Shown here one piece after another: positions 28,330 to 37,355 of a DNA stretch of 64,000 nucleotides (positions are counted from its first letter, which is position 1; each line of letters begins with the position of its first letter). A program made the translations under genes and the position numbers. The DNA is from Myxococcus sp. RHSTA-1-4 (GTDB lineage: Bacteria; Myxococcota; Myxococcia; Myxococcales; Myxococcaceae). Under the pieces are notes generated by a model. It did not search any database. It was not told where the DNA came from and saw only the letters and a program-made list of their open reading frames with translations. The stretch is from positions 62,001 to 126,000 of the forward strand of contig NZ_JAIQDG010000011.1 of assembly GCF_020037125.1 (NCBI RefSeq), written 5' to 3'.

Positions 28330-29793
28330 GTGTCCGCGCCCGCCCCCCAACCCCAGGCTCCCGCCGTTCCCGATACAACACTCGAGCCGGCTCCGGACCT
28401 GCCCCGCTCCTCGCCCGGGAATGGCCGGCGCTGGCCCGTTCTCCTGCTGGGACTGGGGGTGGCGATGCTGCCGGCCGTCATCGCCGTGCTGCAACTGGGC
28501 CGCATCCACCCGGACGAGGTGTACCAGGCGCTGGAGCCGGCCTTCTGGCGCGTGCACGGCTATGGCGTGCTGGCCTGGGAGTGGAAGGACGGCATCCGCA
28601 ACTGGGCCGTGCCCGGTGTGCTGGCCGCATTCCTGAAGCTGGCGGACCTGCTGGGCATCACCCACCCGCGGGGCTACCGGGCGGTGATGGCCATTCCCCA
28701 GGCGGCGCTGCACGCGTGGAGCCTCTGGGCCGCGTACCGCTTCGCCTCGCGCCGCGCGGGCCCCTCGGGCGGGTGGCTGGCCGCCCTCCTGCTGGGGCTC
28801 TACGGGCCGGTGCTCGTCTTCGCGGGGCGCACCCTGGGCGAGTCCTTCTCCGCCTCCTTCCTCGTGGTGGCCATGGAGGCGCTGGACCGGCGCGAGCGTC
28901 CGGTGCGCGCGGGCCTCCTCGGTGGCATGGCCCTGGGGTTGGCGGTGGTGGCCCGCTACCCCTCCGCCATCTTCGTCCTGGTGGCGCTGGTGTGGCTGGC
29001 GGCGGCGCGGCGCTGGCGGTTGCTGGCCTTCACCTGCCTGGGCGGACTGGGCGTGGCGGCGGGGCTGGGCGCGCTCGACTGGGCCACCTGGGGCTCGCCC
29101 TTCCACTCCTTCTTCGCCTACGTGCGCTTCAACGTCCTGTCCGGCGGAGCGGCGGCGCGCTTCGGCTCCGCGTCCCCCGGCTTCTACCTGAAGCCCCTCC
29201 TCGACGCGGTGCCCCTCTGGGCGGCGGCCGCCGTGCCCCTGGGACTGGCCACCCTGCGCCAGCACCGCGCGCTGTCGCTGCCGCTGGGGTGCGCCGCCGT
29301 GTACACGGGCGTGCTGCTGGCCACCGCGCACAAGGAGGAGCGCTTCCTCTACCCGGGCCTGGTGCTGGCCATGCTGGCCGCGGCGCCGCCGGTGGCCGCC
29401 TTCATCACCGCCCAGGCCCGGCCCGTCCTCCGGTGGGGCCTCGCGGCGCTCGCCCTGGCGGCGGGCGTGCGGGTGGCCCGCGACTACCCGCCCGGCGACC
29501 TGCGGGCGGACCAGTTCCGCGCCATCGTCGCCGCCACCCGGGGGGAAGGGGCGAGGGGCCTGCTCATCGTCAACGAGGGGCTGTGGGGTGCCGGCGGCTT
29601 CTTCTACCTGGGGAAGCGGATTCCCTGGCTCACCTGCGACTGGCCCCGGGACGGCGCCTTCCAGCACGCCATGAGGGACAGGAACTTCAACCGCGCCGTC
29701 ACCTTCGAGGACCGAGCCCTGGCCGAGTTGCAGGCCGCCGGCTTCCGGGTTGCGCGGAAGATTGGCCGCGAGACGATTCTCACGCGCGAGTAG
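28330..29793 (+). CDS. GT22-type (PIG-B/ALG9-like) membrane glycosyltransferase
   Basis: 487 aa from GTG 28330, preceded by GGGGAGAG; the frame is open further upstream but that part overlaps the divergent gene and is low-complexity. About ten TM helices are visible. The first loop carries RIHPDEVYQALEPAF and then WEWKDGIRNWAVPG, matching the HPDE(x)FQ...TWEW pattern of the GT22 mannosyltransferases that use dolichyl-phosphate mannose (PIG-B, ALG9, ALG12). The second conserved HKEERFLYPG motif is present (ATAHKEERFLYPGLVLAM). GT22 is chiefly eukaryotic; bacterial members are sporadic. It probably adds a sugar from a polyprenyl-phosphate donor to a lipid or glycan. Acceptor unknown. Confidence 0.82.
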   Translation: MSAPAPQPQAPAVPDTTLEPAPDLPRSSPGNGRRWPVLLLGLGVAMLPAVIAVLQLGRIHPDEVYQALEPAFWRVHGYGVLAWEWKDGIRNWAVPGVLAAFLKLADLLGITHPRGYRAVMAIPQAALHAWSLWAAYRFASRRAGPSGGWLAALLLGLYGPVLVFAGRTLGESFSASFLVVAMEALDRRERPVRAGLLGGMALGLAVVARYPSAIFVLVALVWLAAARRWRLLAFTCLGGLGVAAGLGALDWATWGSPFHSFFAYVRFNVLSGGAAARFGSASPGFYLKPLLDAVPLWAAAAVPLGLATLRQHRALSLPLGCAAVYTGVLLATAHKEERFLYPGLVLAMLAAAPPVAAFITAQARPVLRWGLAALALAAGVRVARDYPPGDLRADQFRAIVAATRGEGARGLLIVNEGLWGAGGFFYLGKRIPWLTCDWPRDGAFQHAMRDRNFNRAVTFEDRALAELQAAGFRVARKIGRETILTRE

Positions 29794-29809
29794 CCGCCCG
29801 GGAGGGCGG
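29794..29809 (+). terminator. Hairpin after the GT22 gene
   Basis: CCGCCC at 29794-29799 and GGGCGG at 29804-29809 around GGGA, directly after the TAG. No U-run follows, so this would be a weak or factor-dependent terminator. Confidence 0.35.
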
Positions 29810-29833
29810 GGCGCCAAGCCCGCAAAGGCGGAA

Positions 29834-29862
29834 AGCCGACATCCCGAAGCAGGATGCCGGCT
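29834..29862 (-). terminator. Terminator hairpin downstream of the SRP RNA
   Basis: AGCCGACATCC and GGATGCCGGCT form an 11-bp inverted repeat with one G-U-type position and a short loop. On the minus strand it follows the SRP RNA, whose end is first marked by GTTCTTTT at about 29874-29867; the hairpin is then followed by TTTC. Confidence 0.5.
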
Positions 29863-29874
29863 CTCCAAAAGAAC

Positions 29875-29954
29875 GGCCGGGACACACGCGGAAGTACGCT
29901 ACCGTTGCTTCCTTCCGGACCTGGCGGGGTTCACGCCCCCACGTTGTCCCGACC
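29875..29954 (-). ncRNA. ffs: 4.5S / small SRP RNA
   Basis: The minus strand contains GCCAGGTCCGGAAGGAAGC, the hallmark apical loop and internal loops of the bacterial SRP RNA domain IV that bind Ffh. The ends pair well: GGTCGGGACA at the 5' side with TGTCCCGGCC at the 3' side, giving a single long hairpin of about 80 nt, the short bacterial form. GTTCTTTT follows immediately as a likely termination site. It lies 36 bp downstream of tRNA-Ser(GGA). The ends are set from pairing and are good to a few nucleotides. Confidence 0.93.
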
Positions 29955-29990
29955 ACAAGCTCTGTAACCACCAACGACTGAAACAACAAC

Positions 29991-30076
29991 GGAGAGGGTG
30001 GGATTCGAACCCACGATACCCTTTCAGATATACACGCGTTCCAGGCGTGCGCCTTCAACCGCTCGGCCACCTCTCC
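29991..30076 (-). tRNA. tRNA-Ser (anticodon GGA)
   Basis: Class II tRNA of 86 nt with a long variable arm. Acceptor arms GGAGAGG/CCTCTCC pair, the anticodon stem CACGC/GCGTG encloses CTGGAAC, giving GGA, and the T arm has GGTTCGAATCC. It reads UCU and UCC. No CCA is encoded. Confidence 0.97.
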
Positions 30077-30090
30077 AAAAAGTCTGGAGC

Positions 30091-30176
30091 GGAGAGCGTA
30101 GGATTCGAACCTACGATACCGTTACCGGTATGCCTGATTTCGAGTCAGGTGCCTTCGACCACTCGGCCAGCTCTCC
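30091..30176 (-). tRNA. tRNA-Ser (anticodon CGA)
   Basis: 86-nt class II tRNA. Anticodon stem CCTGA/TCAGG around CTCGAAA gives CGA, reading UCG. Acceptor arm GGAGAGC/GCTCTCC and T arm TAGGTTCGAATCCTA are intact. It lies 14 bp upstream of tRNA-Ser(GGA) and 5 bp after the tadA stop. Confidence 0.97.
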
Positions 30177-30181
30177 AGTAT

Positions 30182-30649
30182 TCAGTTGTCACGTTTTCTC
30201 GCGCGCAGGCGCTCGAAGAACGTCTTCAAAAGCAGGCGGCTCTCGTCCGCCAGTACACCACTTGAGACCTGGAGCCGATGGTTGTGCCGAGGCTCCTCGG
30301 CCAGGTTGTAGAGCGAGCCGACCGCGCCTGCCTTCGCGTCCGAGGCTCCGAAAACGAGCCGTGTCACCCGGGACTGAACCAGCGCTCCCGCGCACATGGC
30401 ACAGGGCTCCAGCGTCACATACAGGGTGACGCCCGAGAGCCGCCAGACGCCCAGCTTCCGGGCGGCGGCATCCATCGCCAGCATCTCGGCGTGCGCCAGT
30501 GGGTGCCGGTCCATCTCGCGGCGGTTGAAACCGGTGGCAATGACCTTTCCGTCATGCACCGCCACCGCGCCGACAGGGACCTCTCCGAGCTCCGCTGCTT
30601 CCCGCGCGAGCGCAAGCGCCTGCTGCATGAAAGCTTCGTCGTCACTCAT
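30182..30649 (-). CDS. tadA: tRNA adenosine-34 deaminase TadA
   Basis: 155 aa zinc deaminase that converts A34 to inosine in tRNA-Arg(ACG), letting it read CGU, CGC and CGA. The catalytic motif HAEMLA (His and Glu) and the zinc ligands in LEPCAMCAGAL are intact, as is VGAVAVHDGKVIATGFNRRE. Length is normal. It sits between its only bacterial substrate, tRNA-Arg(ACG) (25 bp upstream on the same strand), and tRNA-Ser(CGA), and probably shares their transcript. Confidence 0.95.
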   Translation of the reverse strand: MSDDEAFMQQALALAREAAELGEVPVGAVAVHDGKVIATGFNRREMDRHPLAHAEMLAMDAAARKLGVWRLSGVTLYVTLEPCAMCAGALVQSRVTRLVFGASDAKAGAVGSLYNLAEEPRHNHRLQVSSGVLADESRLLLKTFFERLRARKRDN

Positions 30650-30673
30650 GAGAACAACGCGAAAGAAGATGGC

Positions 30674-30746
30674 GCTCCCTGGAGGATTCGAACCTCCGGC
30701 CTTCGGATTCGTAGTCCGACGCTCTATCCAGCTGAGCTAAGGGAGC
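30674..30746 (-). tRNA. tRNA-Arg (anticodon ACG)
   Basis: 73 nt class I tRNA. Acceptor GCTCCCT/AGGGAGC, anticodon stem TCGGA/TCCGA around CTACGAA gives ACG, T arm GGAGGTTCGAATCCTCC. The A34 requires deamination to inosine, and the enzyme for that (TadA) is the next gene downstream. Confidence 0.97.
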
Positions 30747-30779
30747 ATTTCTTCCGGCGTTACTACCACAACAAGTGGC

Positions 30780-30865
30780 GGAGAGAGAGGGATTCGAACC
30801 CTCGATACCCTTTCGAGTATGCAGGTTTAGCAAACCTGTGCCTTCAGCCTCTCGGCCATCTCTCC
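30780..30865 (-). tRNA. tRNA-Ser (anticodon GCT)
   Basis: 86-nt class II tRNA. Anticodon stem CAGGT/ACCTG around TTGCTAA gives GCT, reading AGU and AGC. Long variable arm and T arm GAGGGTTCGAATCCCTC are intact. Confidence 0.97.
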
Positions 30866-30908
30866 ATCTCTTCTCTGTCAAAGAACCGCGAAACTCAAGA
30901 ACAAAATC

Positions 30909-30994
30909 GGAGGCGGTAGGATTCGAACCTACGGAGAGCTTGCACCCTCTGCGGTTTTCAAGACCGCTGCCTTCAGCCGCTCGGCCACGCCTCC
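30909..30994 (-). tRNA. tRNA-Ser (anticodon TGA)
   Basis: 86-nt class II tRNA. Anticodon stem GCGGT/ACCGC around CTTGAAA gives TGA, reading UCA (and by wobble other UCN). It is the first RNA gene after serS, which ends 94 bp upstream on the same strand. Confidence 0.97.
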
Positions 30995-31088
30995 ATGCTT
31001 CAGAGCCGGCGGAGTCCCTCGGTCCGACGGCGACCGTGGGGCCGCCCTTCTACCTCATTCGGGGCCCGTTGCAAGCCGGATTCATGGC

Positions 31089-32510
<1,422 letters not shown>

Positions 32511-35500
32511 CTAGTTCTCGAGGTCGTAGATTTCGTCCTCGATGTCCTTCTTGTCCGTCGCGTCCGGCTTGCGGGACAGGTAGTCCTTGAACGCCTGGAC
32601 CGCCTCGCGGCGCTTGTTGCGCTCCTTATAGGCGAAGCCCAGGTAGTAGTAGGACATGGGGTTCTCCGGCTCCACGGTGGTGGCCTTGCGGTACCAGTCG
32701 ATGGCCTTGGCGTGCTGGGCCTGCTCCGTGAAGGCGCGGGCGACCTTGTAATAGACGTACGTCAGCTTCGGGTCCGCCTTGAGGGCCGTCTGGTAGCGCT
32801 TCACGGCGTCACTCCAGCGCGCGGCGCTGAAGTACGCGTCACCGATGGAGCCCAGCACCCGGGTGCGGCGCGGGTCGGCCTTGAGGCTGGCCTCGAACGA
32901 GGCGATGGCCTCCTCGAACTCGCCGGCCTCCAGGTGGGCATGGCCCAGGGCCTCGTGGGCGTCCGCGTGCTGCGGGTCCAGCTCCACCGCCTTCTGCCAC
33001 TCCTTGATGGCGTCCGGCAGGTTCTTCGCGTCACGCAGGATGACGCCGTAGGCGTAGTGGTAGTCCGGGCGAGAGGGCGCGCGCTCCACCGCCTTGCGCA
33101 TGTTGTCCACGGCGCCGGTGAACTCCAGCCGCTTCGCCTTGACGAGGCCCAGGTAGTAGAGCGCCTCGTGGTTGGAGGGCTCGTTGCTCAGCGCCAGGCC
33201 CAGGTTGCTCTCCGCGCCGGCCAGGTCGCCCTTCTCCAGCAGCACCGCGCCGAGCGTAATCGGCGTGGTGGTGGAGCGCGGGTCCTCCACCTTGGCCTTC
33301 TCCAGCTCGGCCACGGCCTCGTCGAGCTGGCCCAGCCGCCAGAGGACGATGCCGCGCTGCAGCCGGCCGTCCTTCAAGAGGTGCGGGTCCAGCTCCAGGG
33401 CGAGGTTGGCCTCCTCCTTCGCCTTCTCCAAATCCCCGGACAGCAGCGCCACGCGCGACAGGCCCAGGTGGGCGTCGGCGAGGTTGGGGTCGAGCTGCAC
33501 GGCGCGCTCGAACTCCTGCTGGCCCAGCAGCGTGTTGTTCTCCGCCAGGGCCAGCTCGCCAAGGCCGGCGCGCACGCCGGCCTCGTCCGGGGCCTTGGAG
33601 GCCGCCAGCTCGAGCTGGACGCGGGCCTCGGCGTTGCGGCGCTGGCGCAGGTAGAAGCGGCCCAGGTACAGGCTGGCCTCCACCAGGTTGGCGTCCGCGG
33701 CGATGGCGCGCTTGTAGTGGCCCTCCGCTTCGGAGAGCTTGTCGAGCGCGTCCTCGATGCGGCCGTAGAGGTAGGCGATGCGGGCCTCGTTGGGGAAGCG
33801 CTCGCTGGCCTTCTTCACGGCGTCCAGCGCGGCCTGCATCTTCCCCGTCATCACCAGGGTGGTGATGTGGCCGTCCGTGTACTCCAGGCTGTCGGCGTCC
33901 TTGGCGGCCAGGTCCGTGTAGAGGGGCAGGGCGCCCTCGTAGTTGCGCTGGGCGCGCAGCACGCGGGCGAGCTGGGCCTTGGTGAAGGCGGAGTCCGGGT
34001 CCTTCTCCAGGGCGGCCTTCAGCTCGGCCTCGGCCTCCTTCGGCTTGTGCTGCTGGAAGAGGGCCACGCCCTTGAGGCCGCGGGCGCGGGCCAGCTCCGC
34101 CGGGCCCAGCGCGGACTGGACGTCCTCGGCCAGGGCGCTCTCCACGGCCCGGGTGCCCTTCTCGCCGTCCTTGCGGACCAGCAGCTCCACCGCGGCCAGC
34201 TCCACCGCGGAGGCGGCGTGCTTCGGGTCGGCCTCCAGCGCCGCGGCGTACGCGGCGGCGGCGTCATCCGCGCGGCCTGCCTCCTGGTGCAGGTTGCCCA
34301 GGGCGTGGTGGGCCTTGGCGGACTTCGGCTCGCGCGCCAGCACCTTCTTCAACGTGTCGATGGCGCGGGCCTCGTCGCGCTTCTGGGCGTAGGCCTCGGC
34401 CACGAGGAAGGCCAGCTCCAGGTCCCCGCCGTTGGCCTCGCGGCTGTAGGCGTCGTTCAGCGCGGGCAGCACCGTGTCCACCTGACGGGCGGTGAGGGCG
34501 ATGGCCGCGGCGGCCTTGACGACCTCCACGTCCTTCTTGCCCAGCAGCTCGATGTTCTCCATCTCCTGGCGGCAGCGCGCCAGCTCGCCCGGGGCGGCGG
34601 CGGCGTAGCGGCGTTGCAGGTAGTGGACGGCCTGGCACCACAGCGAGCGCACCGCGGGGTACTCACCCTGCTGGAGCACCTGGGCGCTGAGGGAGTGGGC
34701 CTCCTGGTAGCTGGCGAAGGTGTCCTGGAGGAGCGCCTGGCGCGCGTCCGCCACCATCTTCGCCTGGGGCGAGCCCTCGGAGACGCGGGCGGGGAAGAAG
34801 GCGCGGCGGCCGAAGGCACCGTAGCGCGAGCCCACCTCCATGCCCACGCCGATGCCCACCAGCACCACGCCGATGCCGGCGGCCACCAGCATGGGGATGC
34901 GCTTCTTCCACTTCTCCTGGACGCCGCTGCGGTCCACCACGGCCACACCGGCCATGCGGCCCTCGTACAGCTGCTCCAGCCGCTTCATGTTGGCCTGCGG
35001 GTTGGCGGCATCCACCCGGGGGGCCTCGGAGGTGGTGGCGATGGCCGGGGCCGCGACGGGGGCCACTCCCTTGGCGGGGCCCTCCATCAGCCGCTGGATG
35101 GCGGCGGCGAAGGTGGACACCGTGCCGATGGGCGACCAGTTCTCCGAGTCCGTGGAGACGTCCTCGTTGCCCAGCAGCTGCCCGTCTTCCAGCATCTTGA
35201 CGATGACGCCTTCGTCGAACGGGCCGAACACCTTGCCCGAGCGGCGGCGGACGTGGAAGCGGCGCACCTTGGCGCCCGCCTGGGCACCGGCGTCCTTGCC
35301 GGCCGCGTCGTCGATGAACGACAGCATCTCCAGGCCGTCCGCGGTGCCCCCGTTGGGCGGGGGCGGCAACGGGTCGGAGAGGTCGGCCTCCAGGTCGTCC
35401 GCGGGCCTCGCGGTGGGGTCGAACTCGAGCGAGTCCGGGATTCCGCCGATGCCGGCGGGCGCGGCGGCCGCCGGGGGCGGAGAGCCGAAGTCCACGTCGC

Positions 35501-37118
35501 CGAAGTCCACCGCCGGGTTGACGGGGGCGGCCGGGGGCGGGGGCTCGGCGAAGTCGAGGTTGAAGTCCGGCGCGGGGGCGGGCGCGGCCGGGGGCTCATT
35601 GAAGTCGAAGGACAGGTCCTGCGGCGGCGCGGCCGGAGCGGGCAGGTCCGAGAAGTCCATCGCCGGGGCGGCCGGAGCAGGCAGGTCCGAGTAGTCCACC
35701 GCGCCAGGCACGGGCGGAGGGGGCAGGGCGAACGGGTCCTCACCCGCGGGGGCCGGCAGCTCGTTGAAGTCGAACGACGGTGTCGCGGCCGGGGGAGGGG
35801 GCAGGGCGAACGGGTCATCCTCCGGCATGGATGGCTGCGCGTACGCATCCGGCGGAGGGGGCAGGGCGAACGGGTCATCCGCCGGCATGGGCGGCTGCGC
35901 GTAGGCGTCCGGCGGAGGGGGCAGGGCGAACGGGTCCGCCTCGGCTGGCGCGGTGCCGTAGGCGTCCGGCGGAGGGGGCAGGGCGAACGGGTCCGCCTCG
36001 GCTGGCGCGGTGCCGTAGCCCAGGGTGGGGGAGGGCGTGGGCGGCAGCGCGAAGGCCGTGGCCTCGTTGCCCGGCGGCTCGATGTCGAAGGAGAACGGGT
36101 CCGCCCCGGACTGGGGCTGGGCGGGGACGGGCAGCGCGTCGTCGGAGAAGTCGAAGTCACGCGCGGTGCCGGGCATGTCGGGCGCGCCGTAGGCCGGCGC
36201 TTCCTCGACGGGCGGCGGCAGGGGCTCCTCGGAGAAGTCGAAGTCGCGCGCGGTGCCGCGCATCTCGTCGGACGTGCCGTAGTCCGGTGCGGCGGGAGGC
36301 TGCTCGGGGAACGCGTCCTCGGGCATCGGGATGCGGACGACGCGCGTCGCGTCCCGGTTGTCGGCCACGGCGAGGTCGTCCTGCTCGCCGAACGCATCCA
36401 TCGGCGCGGCGGCGCCGGGCAGGGGGATGGCGGCGGCGGACGTCACGGCGGACGCGCCGTCGTCGAAGCCGAAGGCGTCCGGCTCCGGCGCGGCGCCCGG
36501 CAGGGGAATGGCCTGCGAGGACGGCCCCGCGCCCGGCAACGGAATGGCGGCGGACCGCGGCGCGGCAGCGCCGGGCAGGGGGATGGCCTGCGAGGACGGC
36601 GCGGCGCCCGGCAGGGGAATGGCGGCGGGACCGGCGCCGAGCGGAATGGCGGCGGCCTGCGGCGCGGCGCCCGGCAGGGGGATGGCGGCGGACTGCGGTG
36701 CGGCGGCGCCCGGCAGGGGAATTGCCCCGGCGGAGGGTGCGGCGGCGCCCGGCAGGGGGATTGCCCCGGCGGAGGGCGCGGCGGCGCCCGGCAGGGGGAT
36801 GGCGGCGGCGGACGTCACGGCGGACGCGCCGTCGTCGAAGCCGAAGGCGTCCGGCTCCGGCGCGGCGCCCGGCAGGGGAATGGCCTGCGAGGACGGCCCC
36901 GCGCCCGGCAACGGAATGGCGGCGGCCTGCGGCGCGGCGGCACCCGGCAGGGGGATGGCGGCGGCCTGGGGGACGGGCGCGGCCGGCGCGCTCACCGACT
37001 CGAGCTTGATGGGGAAGGTGGTCTGGCACCGGGCGCACTTGAGCTTCGCGCCGCCAGGCGGGATCCGCTTGTCATCGATGTTGTAGTTCGTCTGGCAAGA
37101 CGGGCAGGAGACTTTCAT
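32511..37118 (-). CDS. Zinc-ribbon / IPLPG-repeat / GYF / TM / TPR giant protein (AgmX/AgmK-like)
   Basis: 1535 aa. The N-terminus is an MJ0042-type zinc ribbon (Cys5, Cys8, Cys28, Cys31). Residues about 45-240 repeat AAIPLPGAA units, then Asp/Glu-rich DFDFSEEPL boxes, then 19-20-residue units built on DPFALPPPPDAY. A GYF_2-like domain lies at about 618-680 (GKVFGPFDEGVIVKMLEDGQ, ENWSPIGTVSTF). One TM helix is at about 740-760 (MLVAAGIGVVLVGIGVGMEV), and over 15 TPR units fill 780-1535. The zinc ribbon plus GYF plus TM order recalls GltJ/AgmX, whose cytoplasmic part binds MglA and AglZ; the TPR half recalls AgmK/GltI. It probably sits in the inner membrane with the TPRs outside. It precedes serS by 141 bp. 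Confidence 0.82.
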   Translation of the reverse strand: MKVSCPSCQTNYNIDDKRIPPGGAKLKCARCQTTFPIKLESVSAPAAPVPQAAAIPLPGAAAPQAAAIPLPGAGPSSQAIPLPGAAPEPDAFGFDDGASAVTSAAAIPLPGAAAPSAGAIPLPGAAAPSAGAIPLPGAAAPQSAAIPLPGAAPQAAAIPLGAGPAAIPLPGAAPSSQAIPLPGAAAPRSAAIPLPGAGPSSQAIPLPGAAPEPDAFGFDDGASAVTSAAAIPLPGAAAPMDAFGEQDDLAVADNRDATRVVRIPMPEDAFPEQPPAAPDYGTSDEMRGTARDFDFSEEPLPPPVEEAPAYGAPDMPGTARDFDFSDDALPVPAQPQSGADPFSFDIEPPGNEATAFALPPTPSPTLGYGTAPAEADPFALPPPPDAYGTAPAEADPFALPPPPDAYAQPPMPADDPFALPPPPDAYAQPSMPEDDPFALPPPPAATPSFDFNELPAPAGEDPFALPPPPVPGAVDYSDLPAPAAPAMDFSDLPAPAAPPQDLSFDFNEPPAAPAPAPDFNLDFAEPPPPAAPVNPAVDFGDVDFGSPPPAAAAPAGIGGIPDSLEFDPTARPADDLEADLSDPLPPPPNGGTADGLEMLSFIDDAAGKDAGAQAGAKVRRFHVRRRSGKVFGPFDEGVIVKMLEDGQLLGNEDVSTDSENWSPIGTVSTFAAAIQRLMEGPAKGVAPVAAPAIATTSEAPRVDAANPQANMKRLEQLYEGRMAGVAVVDRSGVQEKWKKRIPMLVAAGIGVVLVGIGVGMEVGSRYGAFGRRAFFPARVSEGSPQAKMVADARQALLQDTFASYQEAHSLSAQVLQQGEYPAVRSLWCQAVHYLQRRYAAAAPGELARCRQEMENIELLGKKDVEVVKAAAAIALTARQVDTVLPALNDAYSREANGGDLELAFLVAEAYAQKRDEARAIDTLKKVLAREPKSAKAHHALGNLHQEAGRADDAAAAYAAALEADPKHAASAVELAAVELLVRKDGEKGTRAVESALAEDVQSALGPAELARARGLKGVALFQQHKPKEAEAELKAALEKDPDSAFTKAQLARVLRAQRNYEGALPLYTDLAAKDADSLEYTDGHITTLVMTGKMQAALDAVKKASERFPNEARIAYLYGRIEDALDKLSEAEGHYKRAIAADANLVEASLYLGRFYLRQRRNAEARVQLELAASKAPDEAGVRAGLGELALAENNTLLGQQEFERAVQLDPNLADAHLGLSRVALLSGDLEKAKEEANLALELDPHLLKDGRLQRGIVLWRLGQLDEAVAELEKAKVEDPRSTTTPITLGAVLLEKGDLAGAESNLGLALSNEPSNHEALYYLGLVKAKRLEFTGAVDNMRKAVERAPSRPDYHYAYGVILRDAKNLPDAIKEWQKAVELDPQHADAHEALGHAHLEAGEFEEAIASFEASLKADPRRTRVLGSIGDAYFSAARWSDAVKRYQTALKADPKLTYVYYKVARAFTEQAQHAKAIDWYRKATTVEPENPMSYYYLGFAYKERNKRREAVQAFKDYLSRKPDATDKKDIEDEIYDLEN
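35904..36017 (-). repeat. Exact tandem 57-bp repeat (2 copies) in the Pro-rich region
   Basis: Units 35904-35960 and 35961-36017 are identical at every base; each encodes 19 residues of the DPFALPPPPDAY type. Two more diverged copies lie at 35780-35903. Complete identity, including third codon positions, implies recent slippage or unequal exchange. Confidence 0.9.
36418..36553 (-). repeat. 136-bp direct repeat, copy 1
   Basis: Identical base for base to 36790-36925, 372 bp (124 codons) away and in the same frame. It encodes the stretch with PEPDAFGFDDGASAVTSAAA and flanking IPLPG units. Confidence 0.92.
36790..36925 (-). repeat. 136-bp direct repeat, copy 2
   Basis: Second copy of the segment at 36418-36553; identity is complete over 136 bp and continues on one side with a single mismatch, so the duplicated block is probably larger than the identical core. 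Confidence 0.92.
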
Positions 37119-37355
37119 GGATTTCCTTCGACGGGTCCGACTGGCGCGAATGCTCGCGAGCAGGCTTCGGAGCGCCTTCGCGGTGCGCGCAGGCTAGCAG
37201 AGCCGTTTCCAGCCCGGAAAGAACGCGCACGTCGATGCCGGAAGAGAACCTCCCTTCGCTCCCCGAGCGGGCGGGCGAGGGCACTGTCCACCCGTAGGAG
37301 GGGGCATGCGTTCGTTTTCCCCCCGGTGAACCGGAGGTGGTAGACCCCTCCCGGC

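Noticed and set aside
36400..37000. Regular short repeats resembling a CRISPR array
   Set aside because: The repeats are in-frame IPLPG codons in a protein gene, vary in length, lack conserved spacers, and no cas genes are nearby.
32712..37343. 1543-codon plus-strand frame
   Set aside because: Mirror of the giant TPR gene. It consists of Gly/Arg/Val/Leu low-complexity sequence; the minus frame has zinc ribbon, GYF, TM and TPR domains.
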